64,000 nt of DNA. Origin: VAYN01 sp963702075 (GTDB taxonomy: Bacteria; Actinomycetota; Thermoleophilia; Solirubrobacterales; 70-9). The notes beneath the pieces were generated by a model that made no database searches, was not told the DNA's origin, and saw only the letters and a program-made list of their open reading frames with translations. Within the stretch, counting starts at the first letter, position 1. Each line of letters starts with the position of its first letter. Where the stretch lies: NCBI GenBank assembly GCA_963702075.1, contig OY969703.1, positions 930,001 to 994,000 on the forward strand, given 5' to 3'. This document shows positions 25,283-34,040 of the stretch, piece after piece. Both the position numbers and the translations under genes were made by a program.

Positions 25283-25549
25283 GTGAAGGCTCGCGGTCGG
25301 CGTTTCGAGACGGCCGCATTCGGCGTCCTGACTGGCGGCGTCTTCCTCGCGCTTTCGCCGTGGCTCTGGTGCGCCCTGTTCACCTCGTATCTCGTGCTGG
25401 GCATCGGGCTCCAGGTCTGGGCTGAGCGCAGTCACCGCCGAGCGACCTACGTCTCCGCCGTCAACGTTGGACTTCGCGGAGAGGCGTGGAACCTCTTCCG
25501 AGGCGAGCTTGACGAACTGATCGACCGCTACCGCAAGGGTCGCTCGTGA
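25283..25549 (+). CDS. Small membrane protein, first prophage gene
   Basis: This 88-aa protein has two adjacent hydrophobic segments (about residues 11-27 and 30-45, AAFGVLTGGVFLALSPW and LWCALFTSYLVLGIGL) and a charged C-terminus. It is not recognised as any family. The start is GTG at 25283 with only a G-rich upstream region. It lies immediately inside the inferred left prophage end and could be a superinfection-exclusion type protein, but nothing in the sequence shows this. Confidence 0.55.
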   Translation: MKARGRRFETAAFGVLTGGVFLALSPWLWCALFTSYLVLGIGLQVWAERSHRRATYVSAVNVGLRGEAWNLFRGELDELIDRYRKGRS

Positions 25550-25611
25550 AGCTCCGCATCAAAGCCCTCCGCTCTCTCCGTTGGAACTACAGCGGGGTAG
25601 GGCGTGGCTGA
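25546..25611 (+). CDS. Possible 21-aa coupling ORF
   Basis: This GTG-initiated 21-codon frame overlaps the preceding stop by 4 bp and the next start by 8 bp, the same coupling pattern seen across the window. It is basic and Trp-containing. It may be a leader that carries ribosomes into the nuclease gene, or chance. Confidence 0.25.
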   Translation: MKLRIKALRSLRWNYSGVGRG

Positions 25612-25948
25612 CCTTATGGGCGTCGCCGACGCCATCCGGGCCTTCGACTTCCGCTATGGCGACGAGGACCAGCTGCAGCAGGGTCTCGCTGCTGCGCTAG
25701 AGAGCGAGGGCTTCGACGTTCAGCGAGAGGTGCGGCTGAACGCCCGCGATCGCATCGACCTGATGGTGGATCGCGTCGGGATCGAGGTCAAGGTGGCCGG
25801 CGCTACTGCATCGGTGGGCCGCCAGCTCGCCCGCTATGCACAGCATGACCTTGATGGCCTAGTCCTCGTTACGAACAAGCTGCGGCACTCGCCGCCCGAG
25901 CTACCGATTCCGGTAGAGGTCGTCTGTCTCACGGGGGCAAGCCTCTAA
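25604..25948 (+). CDS. PD-(D/E)XK nuclease-like protein
   Basis: This 114-aa protein shows the restriction-fold core: Glu in VQREVRLN (about 42), Asp in DRIDLMVD (52) and IEVKV (Glu61, Lys63), preceded by GDEDQLQQGLAAALESEGF. This order matches small phage and mobile-element nucleases. The gene overlaps the following SNF2-type helicase by one base, so the two proteins are probably made together and act on the same DNA substrate. It starts with GTG at 25604; an internal ATG at 25616 is the alternative. Confidence 0.72.
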   Translation: MADLMGVADAIRAFDFRYGDEDQLQQGLAAALESEGFDVQREVRLNARDRIDLMVDRVGIEVKVAGATASVGRQLARYAQHDLDGLVLVTNKLRHSPPELPIPVEVVCLTGASL

Positions 25949-27645
25949 TGGAGATCCGCTACGTCGACAACGACTGGCAGATCACCGCCACGCCGGATGT
26001 GATGATCCGGCTGAAGCGCATCTTCCCTCGGGCGAACAAGTACCGGACGGGGACGCTGCACCTTGCAAGCACGCCTGAGGTCTGCCGTGACCTTGAATGG
26101 GTCATGCAGCGGTGGTCCTTCGCCGTTCCGGCAGCCGACCTCAAGCGCCTGACGGGCGGGGCCGACCAGCACCGGGCAACCGAGGAGAAGGTGCGGTCGA
26201 TTCTCAGCTCAGGGCAGGCGCTTCGTCTGGACGGGCTGGAGCCTGCTCGCGAGCCACGTGAGTACCAGCGAATCGCCGCCGATCTTGCCCTGACCACCGG
26301 GCACCTATTGCTCGCCGATGACCTCGGCCTTGGAAAGACCATGAGCAGCCTGCTGTTGCTCCGCGATCCGGACGCCCTGCCAGCGCTGGTCGTCTGCCCG
26401 ACGCACCTACCCGAGCAGTGGGTCTCCGAGCTTGCCAAGACGTTCCCGCTTTTGCGGACCCACATCATCCGCTCGCTGAAGGTCTACGACCCCACCGAGC
26501 GACGGGAGATGGGCGGCCACGACCCGGACGTTCTCATCATCAACTACGCGAAGCTGCGCGGCTGGGGCGACCACCTCGCCGGGAAGGTCAAGACCGTCAT
26601 CTTCGACGAGGTACAGGAACTTCGTCGGGCCGACTCCGACAAGTACATCGCCGCCGCCCAGATCGCCGACGGCGCTACCTACAAGATGGGCCTCTCGGCG
26701 ACCCCCGTCTACAACTACGGCGGCGAGACCCACAACATCTTCCAAGTGCTGGCGCCCGGTGTCCTCGGCACCCGGGAAGAGTTCGCCCGTGAGTGGGGCA
26801 GCGGCTACTGGAGCGACAAGGTCCAGGTGGGCGATCCGGCCGCGCTCGGCACCTACCTGCGCGACCAGGGCCTCATGCTCCGGCGCAGCCGCAAGGACGT
26901 AGGCCGTGAGCTGCCAGAGGTCGTCCGTGTCACCCACGCCATCGACTCCGACGAAAAGGTCTACGACAAGCTCACGGGCGAAGCCGTCGACCTCGCCCGC
27001 CTCATCCTCGACTCCCAAGCGGAGAAGAAAGAGCGGTGGCAGGCGTCTGGCGAACTCGACTGGCGCCTACGGCAGGCAACTGGGATCGCTAAGGCACCCT
27101 ACGTCGCCGACTTCACCCGGCTGCTATTGGAGAGTGAGGAGTCGGTCATTCTCTTCGGCTGGCACTGCGCTGTCTACGACATCTGGGCCGAGCGTCTAGC
27201 CGACTTCGAGCCGGTCTTCTACACGGGTGAGGAGAGTCCGCGCCAGAAGCAGCTATCGCGCGACGCCTTCGTCTCCGGCCGCAGCCGGGTGCTCATCATG
27301 TCGCTGCGGGCGGGACTCGGTCTCGACGGGCTACAGGAGTGCTCGCACGTAGCCGTCTTTGGGGAGCTGGACTGGTCGCCGGGCATGCACGACCAGTGCA
27401 TCGGTCGTCTTCACCGCGACGGTCAGGACGATTCGGTAGTCGCCTACTTCCTCGTTAGCGAGACGGGAGCCGACCCGCCGATGGCGGAGGTGCTGAACCT
27501 CAAGCGGATGCAGAGCGAGCCGCTGCGCGATCCCGACGCCGAGCTGTTCACTGCCGCTGATCGAACCGACCGCATCCGCCAACTCGCCGAGCACGTCATG
27601 CAGAAACGTCGAGCCACTCCGCAACAAGAACTGACCGCCGCATGA
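25948..27645 (+). CDS. SNF2-type DEAD/DEAH helicase
   Basis: This 565-aa superfamily 2 protein has motif I LLADDLGLGKT (about residues 120-130), motif II FDEVQ (DExx box, about 220), motif III LSATP (about 249) and motif VI HDQCIGRLHRDGQ (about 480). It has an N-terminal region of about 90 residues of its own. Its context, a PD-(D/E)XK nuclease one base upstream, is common in phage early regions and is usually taken as a replication or recombination module. A role in exclusion of other phages is possible but unsupported by sequence. Confidence 0.88.
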   Translation: MEIRYVDNDWQITATPDVMIRLKRIFPRANKYRTGTLHLASTPEVCRDLEWVMQRWSFAVPAADLKRLTGGADQHRATEEKVRSILSSGQALRLDGLEPAREPREYQRIAADLALTTGHLLLADDLGLGKTMSSLLLLRDPDALPALVVCPTHLPEQWVSELAKTFPLLRTHIIRSLKVYDPTERREMGGHDPDVLIINYAKLRGWGDHLAGKVKTVIFDEVQELRRADSDKYIAAAQIADGATYKMGLSATPVYNYGGETHNIFQVLAPGVLGTREEFAREWGSGYWSDKVQVGDPAALGTYLRDQGLMLRRSRKDVGRELPEVVRVTHAIDSDEKVYDKLTGEAVDLARLILDSQAEKKERWQASGELDWRLRQATGIAKAPYVADFTRLLLESEESVILFGWHCAVYDIWAERLADFEPVFYTGEESPRQKQLSRDAFVSGRSRVLIMSLRAGLGLDGLQECSHVAVFGELDWSPGMHDQCIGRLHRDGQDDSVVAYFLVSETGADPPMAEVLNLKRMQSEPLRDPDAELFTAADRTDRIRQLAEHVMQKRRATPQQELTAA

Positions 27646-27830
27646 ACACCCCAGCAAAGAACAGACACAGACTGGACCTCATCCACGCAGACAAGGGGAC
27701 CACCAGGAACAACGCAGGGGGAGGAAGCCGGAAGAAGGGCGAGGCTCGCCCGCGGCCTGTCCCGTCCGGACGAAAGGCCGAGCAGCGCCGCCCTGTCCGT
27801 GGAGTCGAAGGGGGGCGGTTGGTCGCGTGA
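27642..27830 (+). CDS. Small basic protein
   Basis: This 62-aa protein is Arg/Lys/Gly-rich with no recognisable fold. Its ATG overlaps the helicase stop by 4 bp and its stop overlaps the next GTG by 4 bp, which is the main evidence that it is expressed. A nucleic-acid-binding role is a guess from composition. Confidence 0.45.
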   Translation: MNTPAKNRHRLDLIHADKGTTRNNAGGGSRKKGEARPRPVPSGRKAEQRRPVRGVEGGRLVA

Positions 27831-28480
27831 ACCTCGAGCAGAAGATCAACGATCTCCTTGGGCGCCTCGCCGTGATCTCCGAGGCACCCTCGGGAAACCT
27901 CGAAGCCCAGCTCTCCCGATCGGCGCCCGAGTCGTCTGAGCCCAGCGGCATTCTGCGCACCCGAGACACCGACTCCCTCCGAGGCCGCAGTCTCTTTGAG
28001 TGGTACCGGGAAGAGTTCGCAAAGCGGATCACCGAACCCGATCGCCTCCTCAGCCTCTACCTAGCTGGGGAGCGGGAGTACCTGCGCAGGACCGATCCCC
28101 GCATCCACGAAGCGACCGCCGAGAAGGGATCGATCCTCGCCTACTCAGAAGACGGGGCAGCAGTAGAGAGCATCGCCGCGGAGCACGTCATCAAGGAGTT
28201 CGAGGGAGTCCACGCCCTCGACGTCGCGATCATCGAAGGCAAGACGGAAGCCTGGGTCCTGAAGGTCCGGCGCATGCACGGCCGCAACCCTCACGACGGC
28301 CGCCCCCTCGCCGAGTTCCGCGAGTGGGATGACGAGGAACGGCGGCGGCAGATCCACCTCTACCTCGTGGAGGTCCGGAGCAGAGGCGAGGAAGCCGGGG
28401 CGAAGCGGATCGCCAACCACTTCGGGGTGGCGAAGCAGACGATCCAGCGGTACCTCGATTCGCCCGCAGTGGCTGCGTAG
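27827..28480 (+). CDS. Hypothetical protein with C-terminal helix-turn-helix
   Basis: This 217-aa protein ends in GAKRIANHFGVAKQTIQRYL (about residues 190-209), a good helix-turn-helix. The body is charged and includes ALDVAIIEGKTEAWVLKVRR and HGRNPHDGRPLAEFREWDDE. It follows the nuclease-helicase pair by coupled overlaps and precedes a probable promoter. It could regulate the next operon or be a small-terminase-like DNA binder; the family is not recognised. Confidence 0.6.
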   Translation: MNLEQKINDLLGRLAVISEAPSGNLEAQLSRSAPESSEPSGILRTRDTDSLRGRSLFEWYREEFAKRITEPDRLLSLYLAGEREYLRRTDPRIHEATAEKGSILAYSEDGAAVESIAAEHVIKEFEGVHALDVAIIEGKTEAWVLKVRRMHGRNPHDGRPLAEFREWDDEERRRQIHLYLVEVRSRGEEAGAKRIANHFGVAKQTIQRYLDSPAVAA

Positions 28481-28493
28481 GACGCGGAGGCCG

Positions 28494-28522
28494 TTGATCC
28501 GTCCGTGGCTGATGTGTAGTAT
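28494..28522 (+). promoter_or_regulatory. Candidate sigma-70 type promoter
   Basis: TTGATC and TAGTAT are separated by exactly 17 nt, downstream of the helicase operon and upstream of the genes leading to terminase. A 6-bp inverted repeat (GCTGAT/ATCAGC) overlaps the -10 element. It is the most promoter-like stretch in the 299-bp gap 28481-28779, in which I see no gene. Confidence 0.4.
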
Positions 28523-28779
28523 CAGCCCCTGATGTCGGTGGGCGAGGTGCGCCTCCACACCGACGACCGCCTCGCCGCCCACTCGGCTTGAGGCACCTGA
28601 GCCGGATAGCACCGACCTCAAAGGCGCCTCCCTGGCCGCCTTCGCCGACCGCTATCAGCCCATTGGGATCGCATGGGCAGGCAGGCCGGTGGCCGCTTCG
28701 AATCGACGTCGTCGCCAAGAGGCGTCGGCACCTAACCGACCCGGCGAGCAAGCGCCCGCCGAAGGAGGCAAGAGCCCCC

Positions 28780-29088
28780 GTGCAAGTAGAGATCAAGCAG
28801 GCCCCGTTGCGATTCGGGTACGACGTGTACCTGTACCGCAACCGCCCAGAGGGCGGGGCAACCATCTACAACCTCGACGGGTCGGAGCGAGAAGTCGTCA
28901 CCCCCGGCACCGAGCCGGAGCCGTCGTTCCACTGCGATGAGCAGGTGTTGCGTGGTCTGGTCGAGGCAGGCTCCGACGTCCTGCCCCCCGATGCCGCGCA
29001 GGCAAAGCACCTCGCCGACGCTGTCAAGGTGCGCGATCGCCTTCTCGACCTGGTTGAGCACGGCGTCAAAAGGGAGCGCTCGGCGTGA
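28780..29088 (+). CDS. Hypothetical phage protein
   Basis: This 102-aa protein begins VQVEIKQAPLRFGYDVYLYR and has a charged helical C-terminus. The GTG at 28780 is chosen because GAAGGAGG lies about 10 nt upstream; the frame is open further upstream but without a good start. The stop overlaps the next gene by 4 bp. Function unknown. Confidence 0.6.
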   Translation: MQVEIKQAPLRFGYDVYLYRNRPEGGATIYNLDGSEREVVTPGTEPEPSFHCDEQVLRGLVEAGSDVLPPDAAQAKHLADAVKVRDRLLDLVEHGVKRERSA

Positions 29089-29465
29089 ACACCCTGCTAC
29101 GAATCTTCTTCCCCAAGTGGGCTGAGAGTCGCCGTGTTTCCAAGCTGGCGAAGCAAGCCGGGCCAAAGGCATACGAGGCCGCCCGACGGATGTTCGCCGC
29201 CCAGCCCATAGAGAGCATCGCCTTCGAGTACAACTTAGATGGCCCAAACGGTTGGGCACGGGGTCTCGACAGCATCCATCACCACGAGCGGAACTTCGCG
29301 AGAGCGATGGTGATCGACCACTTCGTCTGCGCGAACTACTGTCGCGAGGCAAGAGGCGCGGCGATCGAAGGTGCGTGGCGGGGCATCTGGGAATTTGAGG
29401 ACGCCGCGTCTGATCGGGAGCTAGCCCAGCAGGCCGAGCGTCGTGCGGAGCGGGTGAGCGTATGA
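29085..29465 (+). CDS. Hypothetical phage protein
   Basis: This 126-aa basic, mostly helical protein contains NTLLRIFFPKWAESRRVSKL near the start and a HHHERNFARAM His-rich stretch in the middle. No domain is recognised. It is coupled on both sides by 4-bp overlaps. Confidence 0.55.
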   Translation: MNTLLRIFFPKWAESRRVSKLAKQAGPKAYEAARRMFAAQPIESIAFEYNLDGPNGWARGLDSIHHHERNFARAMVIDHFVCANYCREARGAAIEGAWRGIWEFEDAASDRELAQQAERRAERVSV

Positions 29466-29665
29466 GCATCCTGTTGATCTTCGCCGCCCTGCTTCTCCAG
29501 TTCATCCTCTGTCTTCAGCATCACGAAGTCGGGTGGGCCGTCGGCACGGCGATCTTTCTCGGCCTGATCCTCGGGCGCCTGCTGACGTTCGCCTACCGTC
29601 GCGGCACGATCGTTCGCCTCGAACGTGAACTGGACGGCTACCGCGTCCAAGACGAAGACGACTGA
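29462..29665 (+). CDS. Small membrane protein
   Basis: This 67-aa protein has two hydrophobic stretches (SILLIFAALLLQFILCL and GWAVGTAIFLGLILGRLL) followed by a charged tail. It overlaps both neighbours. Function unknown; a membrane role during early infection is possible. Confidence 0.55.
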   Translation: MSILLIFAALLLQFILCLQHHEVGWAVGTAIFLGLILGRLLTFAYRRGTIVRLERELDGYRVQDEDD

Positions 29666-30045
29666 TGGCGACCCCGATCGTCCTCACTCCCGAGGAGGCC
29701 CTGCGCGCCATAGCCGAAGCCCCCGAGTCCGCTGAGAAGACCCCTGCCGACCTGATCGCAGCCGCCGAGGAGTTCGAGGCAGAGGCAGAGCGCCAAGACC
29801 GCATCGCAGCGGGAGCCAGCAACGGCAACCGCGCGAAGGCCCGAGCCAAGAGCCGCGAACGCAAAGGCGACCGTCTTCGACTACACGCTCAGGTCTGCCG
29901 CTCAGCAGCCGCAGAGATCGAAGCCCGTGAGTGCCCCAACGTCGGGGAGGCGAGCAAAAGCGCTGTGGTGCGGGCGATGCGCAAGGTACTGCGGCTCAGC
30001 GGGGAACGCGAGCCTGACTTCTCCGCTGTTAGGCGCGAGCGATGA
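29665..30045 (+). CDS. Hypothetical phage protein
   Basis: This 126-aa protein is highly charged and Ala-rich, with a predicted long helix (AAAEEFEAEAERQDRIAAGA). It directly precedes the small-terminase candidate and overlaps it by 4 bp. Position suggests an early packaging or DNA-binding accessory, which is inference only. Confidence 0.55.
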   Translation: MATPIVLTPEEALRAIAEAPESAEKTPADLIAAAEEFEAEAERQDRIAAGASNGNRAKARAKSRERKGDRLRLHAQVCRSAAAEIEARECPNVGEASKSAVVRAMRKVLRLSGEREPDFSAVRRER

Positions 30046-30605
30046 CGAGGCGGAAGTGCCAGGGCAAGACGAAGGCCGGAAAGCCATGCAGAGCCGTTCC
30101 CCTGAAGAAAGGAACGGTCATCGAGGGCGTCGCCGCTGGTGGGAAGCATTGTCGTCAGCACGATCCGAAACTCCCTGATTCAGCCAGAATTGGTGGCGCC
30201 CAGAAGGGAGCGGGCCGTCCCCGCAACCCGAAGCCCACCGAGATCATGCGCCGCCTGGTCGAGGAACACGTCGAGGTTGTGCTTGCCCCGCACTTCCGCA
30301 CCCTTGGCTACGACGTCGCGCGCAACGACAAGACGGGCGAGCTGGAGATCGTCGAGGCGCCCAACGGCGGCGCCAAGATCTTCGGCGAATCGAAGGAAGG
30401 TGACATCAACTTCACCGACGTCGACGACCTCGGCGCCCACATCGCGGCAGCCGAGAAACTGCTCGACCGGATCTACGGGCGACCGAAGCAGTCGACCGAA
30501 CTGACCGGAGCCGACGGTGGTCCCGTGGAGCTGGTGCCGGTAAGCCGGGACAAGGCCCGGGCCGTGACGGGCATCCTGGACGGCGTCGGCGCGGGCGGTG
30601 GCTGA
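30042..30605 (+). CDS. Zinc-motif phage protein, probable small terminase
   Basis: This 187-aa protein starts with a Cys/His cluster (RKCQGKTKAGKPCRAVPLKK then KHCRQHD), a treble-clef-like motif of the kind seen in DUF5763 phage proteins. A basic GAQKGAGRPRNPKP linker, typical of small terminase N-termini, follows. The C-terminal half has helical segments and GRPKQSTELTGADGGPVEL, often found at the end of TerS proteins. It lies directly upstream of the large terminase and overlaps it by 8 bp. TerS is the best guess. Confidence 0.65.
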   Translation: MTRRKCQGKTKAGKPCRAVPLKKGTVIEGVAAGGKHCRQHDPKLPDSARIGGAQKGAGRPRNPKPTEIMRRLVEEHVEVVLAPHFRTLGYDVARNDKTGELEIVEAPNGGAKIFGESKEGDINFTDVDDLGAHIAAAEKLLDRIYGRPKQSTELTGADGGPVELVPVSRDKARAVTGILDGVGAGGG

Positions 30606-32007
30606 CGCAGCATGGGTCGGCGATCCGCCGATCCGCCTCACGCGCTACGTCAGCCAGTCGCCTGAGCCACCGCAGCACGCGTTCCTCTACATCGACCACG
30701 TTCTTGAGGCGCTCTACGGGGGCGCTGCCGGCGGCGGCAAGTCCTCGGCGCTGCTGACCGCCGCGCTGCAGTACGTGGATGTGCCGGGCTACTCCGCGCT
30801 GCTCCTCCGTCGAACCTTCCGAGACCTTGGGCAACCCGATGCTCTGATTCCGCGCTCGAAGGAATGGCTCTCCGGCACCGACGCAAGCTGGAACGACAAC
30901 GATCACCGCTGGACCTTCCCCTCCGGCGCGACGCTGACGTTCGGCTATCTGCAGCACGAGGACGACAAGCTCCAATACCAGGGCGCCGCCTTCCAGTTCA
31001 TCGGCTTCGACGAGCTGACGCAGTTCACCGAGACCCAGTACCGCTACCTCTTCTCGCGTCTACGGCGACCCAAGTTCTCTGAGATGGGCAAGGAACTTGA
31101 AGGGGCCGTGTCCCACATCGAAGGCGTGCAGAAGAAGGCCCTCGGCGAAGTGCCGCTGCGGATGCGGGCGGCGTCGAACCCTGGTGGACCCGGCCACGAT
31201 TGGGTCAAGCAGCGCTTCGGCCTGTATCGACGAGACGGCGCCGATGCGTCCGTTCCCTACGTCTGCCACGAACCTGGCTGGCTCGAGGAGCACGGTCGCG
31301 TATTCATCCCGGCGAAGATCGACGACAACCCTCATCTCGACCAAGAGGAATACGACGAGTCGCTGATGGAGCTGGACCCGGTGACGCGCGCGCAACTTCG
31401 CGCCGGCGATTGGGACGCGACGCAGCCAGGCGACCTCTTCCGCCGGACGTGGTTCGACCTCTGCACTGCGCCGCCACCTGGCTGCAAGTACGTGCGCTTT
31501 TGGGACCTCGCGGCCACCGAGCCCTCGCAGGCCAACCCCGATCCGGACTGGACGGTCGGCCTTAAGCTGGCTGGTGTCCCCGGCGGGGGCTGGGTGATCG
31601 CCGACATACGGCGGTTCCGCAAAAGACCCGAGGGCGTCGAGGCCGAGGTCCGCCAAGCTGCCGAGGTCGACGGCCGCGGCGTGCCGGTGTGGCTGGAGCA
31701 GGAGCCTGGATCCTCGGGCAAGAACACGATCACCCACTATCAGCGCACGGTTCTTCCCGGCTACGAGGTGCGAGGCGAGCGCTCGACGGGATCGAAGATC
31801 GAGCGCGCGGGTCCGGTGTCTTCTAAGGCAGAGGCCCGCATGATCGAGGTCGTCCGCGCCGATTGGAACCTGGCCTTTCTCGACGAGGTCGAAGCCTTCC
31901 CGAATGGAGGGCACGACGACCAGGTCGACGCCCTCTCGGGCGCCTTCTCGAAGTTGTCGAGTGCCCCCGGTCCCGCCACCGGAACCAAGAAACACCCCTG
32001 GCGCTGA
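30598..32007 (+). CDS. Terminase large subunit
   Basis: This 469-aa packaging motor has Walker A GGAAGGGKSS (residues 41-50), Walker B FQFIGFDEL (Asp138, Glu139) and a C-terminal RNase H-like nuclease with the first Asp in RFWDLAATEPS (about 302) and the last Asp cluster GGHDDQVDALSGAF. It cuts and translocates phage DNA into the prohead. The GTG at 30598 overlaps the small-subunit gene. Confidence 0.93.
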   Translation: MADAAWVGDPPIRLTRYVSQSPEPPQHAFLYIDHVLEALYGGAAGGGKSSALLTAALQYVDVPGYSALLLRRTFRDLGQPDALIPRSKEWLSGTDASWNDNDHRWTFPSGATLTFGYLQHEDDKLQYQGAAFQFIGFDELTQFTETQYRYLFSRLRRPKFSEMGKELEGAVSHIEGVQKKALGEVPLRMRAASNPGGPGHDWVKQRFGLYRRDGADASVPYVCHEPGWLEEHGRVFIPAKIDDNPHLDQEEYDESLMELDPVTRAQLRAGDWDATQPGDLFRRTWFDLCTAPPPGCKYVRFWDLAATEPSQANPDPDWTVGLKLAGVPGGGWVIADIRRFRKRPEGVEAEVRQAAEVDGRGVPVWLEQEPGSSGKNTITHYQRTVLPGYEVRGERSTGSKIERAGPVSSKAEARMIEVVRADWNLAFLDEVEAFPNGGHDDQVDALSGAFSKLSSAPGPATGTKKHPWR

Positions 32008-32028
32008 GCGCCCCGACCTAGGAGACCA

Positions 32029-33447
32029 GTGCCGCCTACCGCCCCTGAGATGCACATTGCCGACCTGATCGCCGAGGACGAGGGCCGGCGCATCCAGGAC
32101 TACGAGCGGGCGTGGAAGGCCTACGACGGCGAAGGGCCGACCTACCTCGAGGCCGCGGCGGACGGCTCTGACGACAACATCCGCCTCGATTACCCGGCGC
32201 TGATCGTCGACAAGGGCGTCTCGTTCTTGCTGGGCAAGGACGGTGGGGTAACGCTGCAGCCCAAACCTCCAGAGAAAGCAGCCGAAGACCTCGACGAGGA
32301 GGTCGAGGAAGGCGCCGAGCGCCCTGAAGAGAGCGAATCCGACGAGGAGGAAGCAGAGCGGGCCCTAGCCGTCCTCGACGACGCCTGGCCGATCCAGCGC
32401 CGCGGCCTCGACCTACACAACCTCGCCACCAACGGCGGCGTCTGCGGGCACGTCTGGGTACGGATCTACAAGTCCGGGCGCGTCTCGATCCTTGACCCCG
32501 CCAACTGCTCGGCGGACTGGAACGAGGACGACGTCAGCATCGTCGAGCGCTACAAGATCCAGTGGACCACGGCTGATGAGGAGACTGGGCTTGGGGTTGT
32601 GCGCCGTTGGCGGATCGAGCCGAGCGACGCGCTGCAGCCGACCTCCTGGGAAATCGTGCTGGAGGAGCACGACGAGGACGCGAACGTCTGGCGCGAGCTG
32701 GAAGTCGAAGAGTGGCCCTGGTCCTTCTGCCCGATCATCGAGGGCCAGAACCTCCCTTCGCCCAACACCTTCTACGGTCGCGCCGATCTTTCGCCGGCGG
32801 TGCTGGACATGATCGAGCAGCTGGAGTCCGTTGCCTCGGATATGCGGCGGATGGTCAGGCTGCTTGGGCACCCGGTGCCGGTGGTCATCGGGCAGTCGGC
32901 CGACCAGCTGCAGATGCTCGAGGTGGCGATCGGCGAACTGTTGGCGATCCCCGACAAAGAGGCGAAGCTTGGGCAGCTCGCGATCGCCGAACTCACCTCT
33001 TCGCTGGAACTCTTCAAGGAACTGAAGACCGCCCTGTTCGAGTCCGCCCATGTGCCGAAGGTGGCGCTCGGCGACACCGGTAACGCGGGGCCTACGGCCG
33101 GAGTCGCGCTGAAGGTCGAGTACGAACCGTTGGCCGAGCGCACCGGCACTAAGCACCTGACCTACGGCTGGGTGGTCTCGGAGATCGCCCGGCGGATCTT
33201 GGAGCTTCGGAGGCTCAAGGGCTGGACGGTCTCCCTCGGGTGGCCGGACTCCAGCCCCTCAGACCCCAAGGCCGACGCCGAAGCCGACGAGTCGGAGATC
33301 CGCATGGGCATCGTCTCCAAGCAGACGATCTCTGAAAAGCGCGGTTACGACTGGGAGCAGGAGCAGCGGCGGATGGCCGAGGAGACCGAAGCCGGGGCCG
33401 AGGCGGCAGCACGGGCCCTTCGCGAAGGAAACGTCGAAGACGAATAG
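32029..33447 (+). CDS. Portal protein (SPP1 gp6-like)
   Basis: This 472-aa protein has the SPP1-type portal layout: VDKGVSFLLGKDGG near residue 65, an acidic low-complexity insertion (about 85-110), LDLHNLATNGGVCGHVWVRI, and the stem region ELKTALFESAHVPKVALGD with NAGPTAGVALKVEYEPL. It forms the ring at the capsid vertex. The C-terminus is acidic, as usual. The start is GTG at 32029. Confidence 0.9.
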   Translation: MPPTAPEMHIADLIAEDEGRRIQDYERAWKAYDGEGPTYLEAAADGSDDNIRLDYPALIVDKGVSFLLGKDGGVTLQPKPPEKAAEDLDEEVEEGAERPEESESDEEEAERALAVLDDAWPIQRRGLDLHNLATNGGVCGHVWVRIYKSGRVSILDPANCSADWNEDDVSIVERYKIQWTTADEETGLGVVRRWRIEPSDALQPTSWEIVLEEHDEDANVWRELEVEEWPWSFCPIIEGQNLPSPNTFYGRADLSPAVLDMIEQLESVASDMRRMVRLLGHPVPVVIGQSADQLQMLEVAIGELLAIPDKEAKLGQLAIAELTSSLELFKELKTALFESAHVPKVALGDTGNAGPTAGVALKVEYEPLAERTGTKHLTYGWVVSEIARRILELRRLKGWTVSLGWPDSSPSDPKADAEADESEIRMGIVSKQTISEKRGYDWEQEQRRMAEETEAGAEAAARALREGNVEDE

Positions 33448-33487
33448 CAACTGACCGGGGCCTCGCCCCAGAGGGAGTAGATCCACG

Positions 33488-33835
33488 ATGGCCGAAGTCG
33501 AACGCGCAGCGCAGCAGATCACCGCAAGCGGCGCAGCCCCCACGCAGATCACCGGACTCAACTCTGCCGACACGCAGCTGATCCCCAACAAGAACGGCGA
33601 CGTGATCCTGCGAGTGATCAACGGCGGCGGAGAAGCGACCAAAGTCACCATTGTCACCCCTGGCGAAGTCGGTGGGAACCCCGTCGCCGACAAGGAAGTC
33701 GAAGTCGGAGCGGGCGCCGAGAAGCTGATCGGCCCGTTCGCCCCGAACACCTACAACGACAAAAAAGGCCGGATCGCGGTCAAATTCACCAAAGTCGCCT
33801 CGGTCAAACTCGAGGTCACGCGGGTCGCCCGGTAG
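33488..33835 (+). CDS. Probable capsid decoration protein
   Basis: This 115-aa beta-rich protein (VILRVINGGGEATKVTIVTP, EVEVGAGAEKLIGPFAPNTY, GRIAVKFTKVASVKLEVTRV) resembles small immunoglobulin-like virion decoration proteins with the recurrent 'LIGPF-P-YN' pattern. It lies between portal and head-morphogenesis genes. The role on the capsid surface is inferred. A GGGAGTAG precedes the ATG. Confidence 0.6.
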   Translation: MAEVERAAQQITASGAAPTQITGLNSADTQLIPNKNGDVILRVINGGGEATKVTIVTPGEVGGNPVADKEVEVGAGAEKLIGPFAPNTYNDKKGRIAVKFTKVASVKLEVTRVAR

Positions 33836-33839
33836 CCGC

Positions 33840-34040
33840 GTGGAGCCCGACTGGACCGCCCAGCTAGACCAGACGCTCGCCGCCACTCGCGACTTTGCGA
33901 AACAGGCGGCGGCCTTCTACAAGGGCCTGGTCGAGGAAGGGCTGGGTGTCGAGGTGGCGGTTGCGATGACGAACAGCTACGTGCAGTCACTTGTCATCGC
34001 CAGCGGCATCTTCGGGGGGGATGAGGAGCAGCAGCGATGA
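33840..34040 (+). CDS. Hypothetical phage protein
   Basis: This 66-aa protein is mainly helical (DQTLAATRDFAKQAAAFYK) with an acidic end. It has no recognised domain. It lies 4 bp after the decoration-protein gene and overlaps the next small gene by 4 bp. Confidence 0.55.
   Translation: MEPDWTAQLDQTLAATRDFAKQAAAFYKGLVEEGLGVEVAVAMTNSYVQSLVIASGIFGGDEEQQR

Noticed and set aside
28481..28779. Protein-coding gene in the gap before 28780
   Set aside because: The open frame there lacks a start with a ribosome site and has no protein-like pattern; only a promoter-like pair of boxes is reported.
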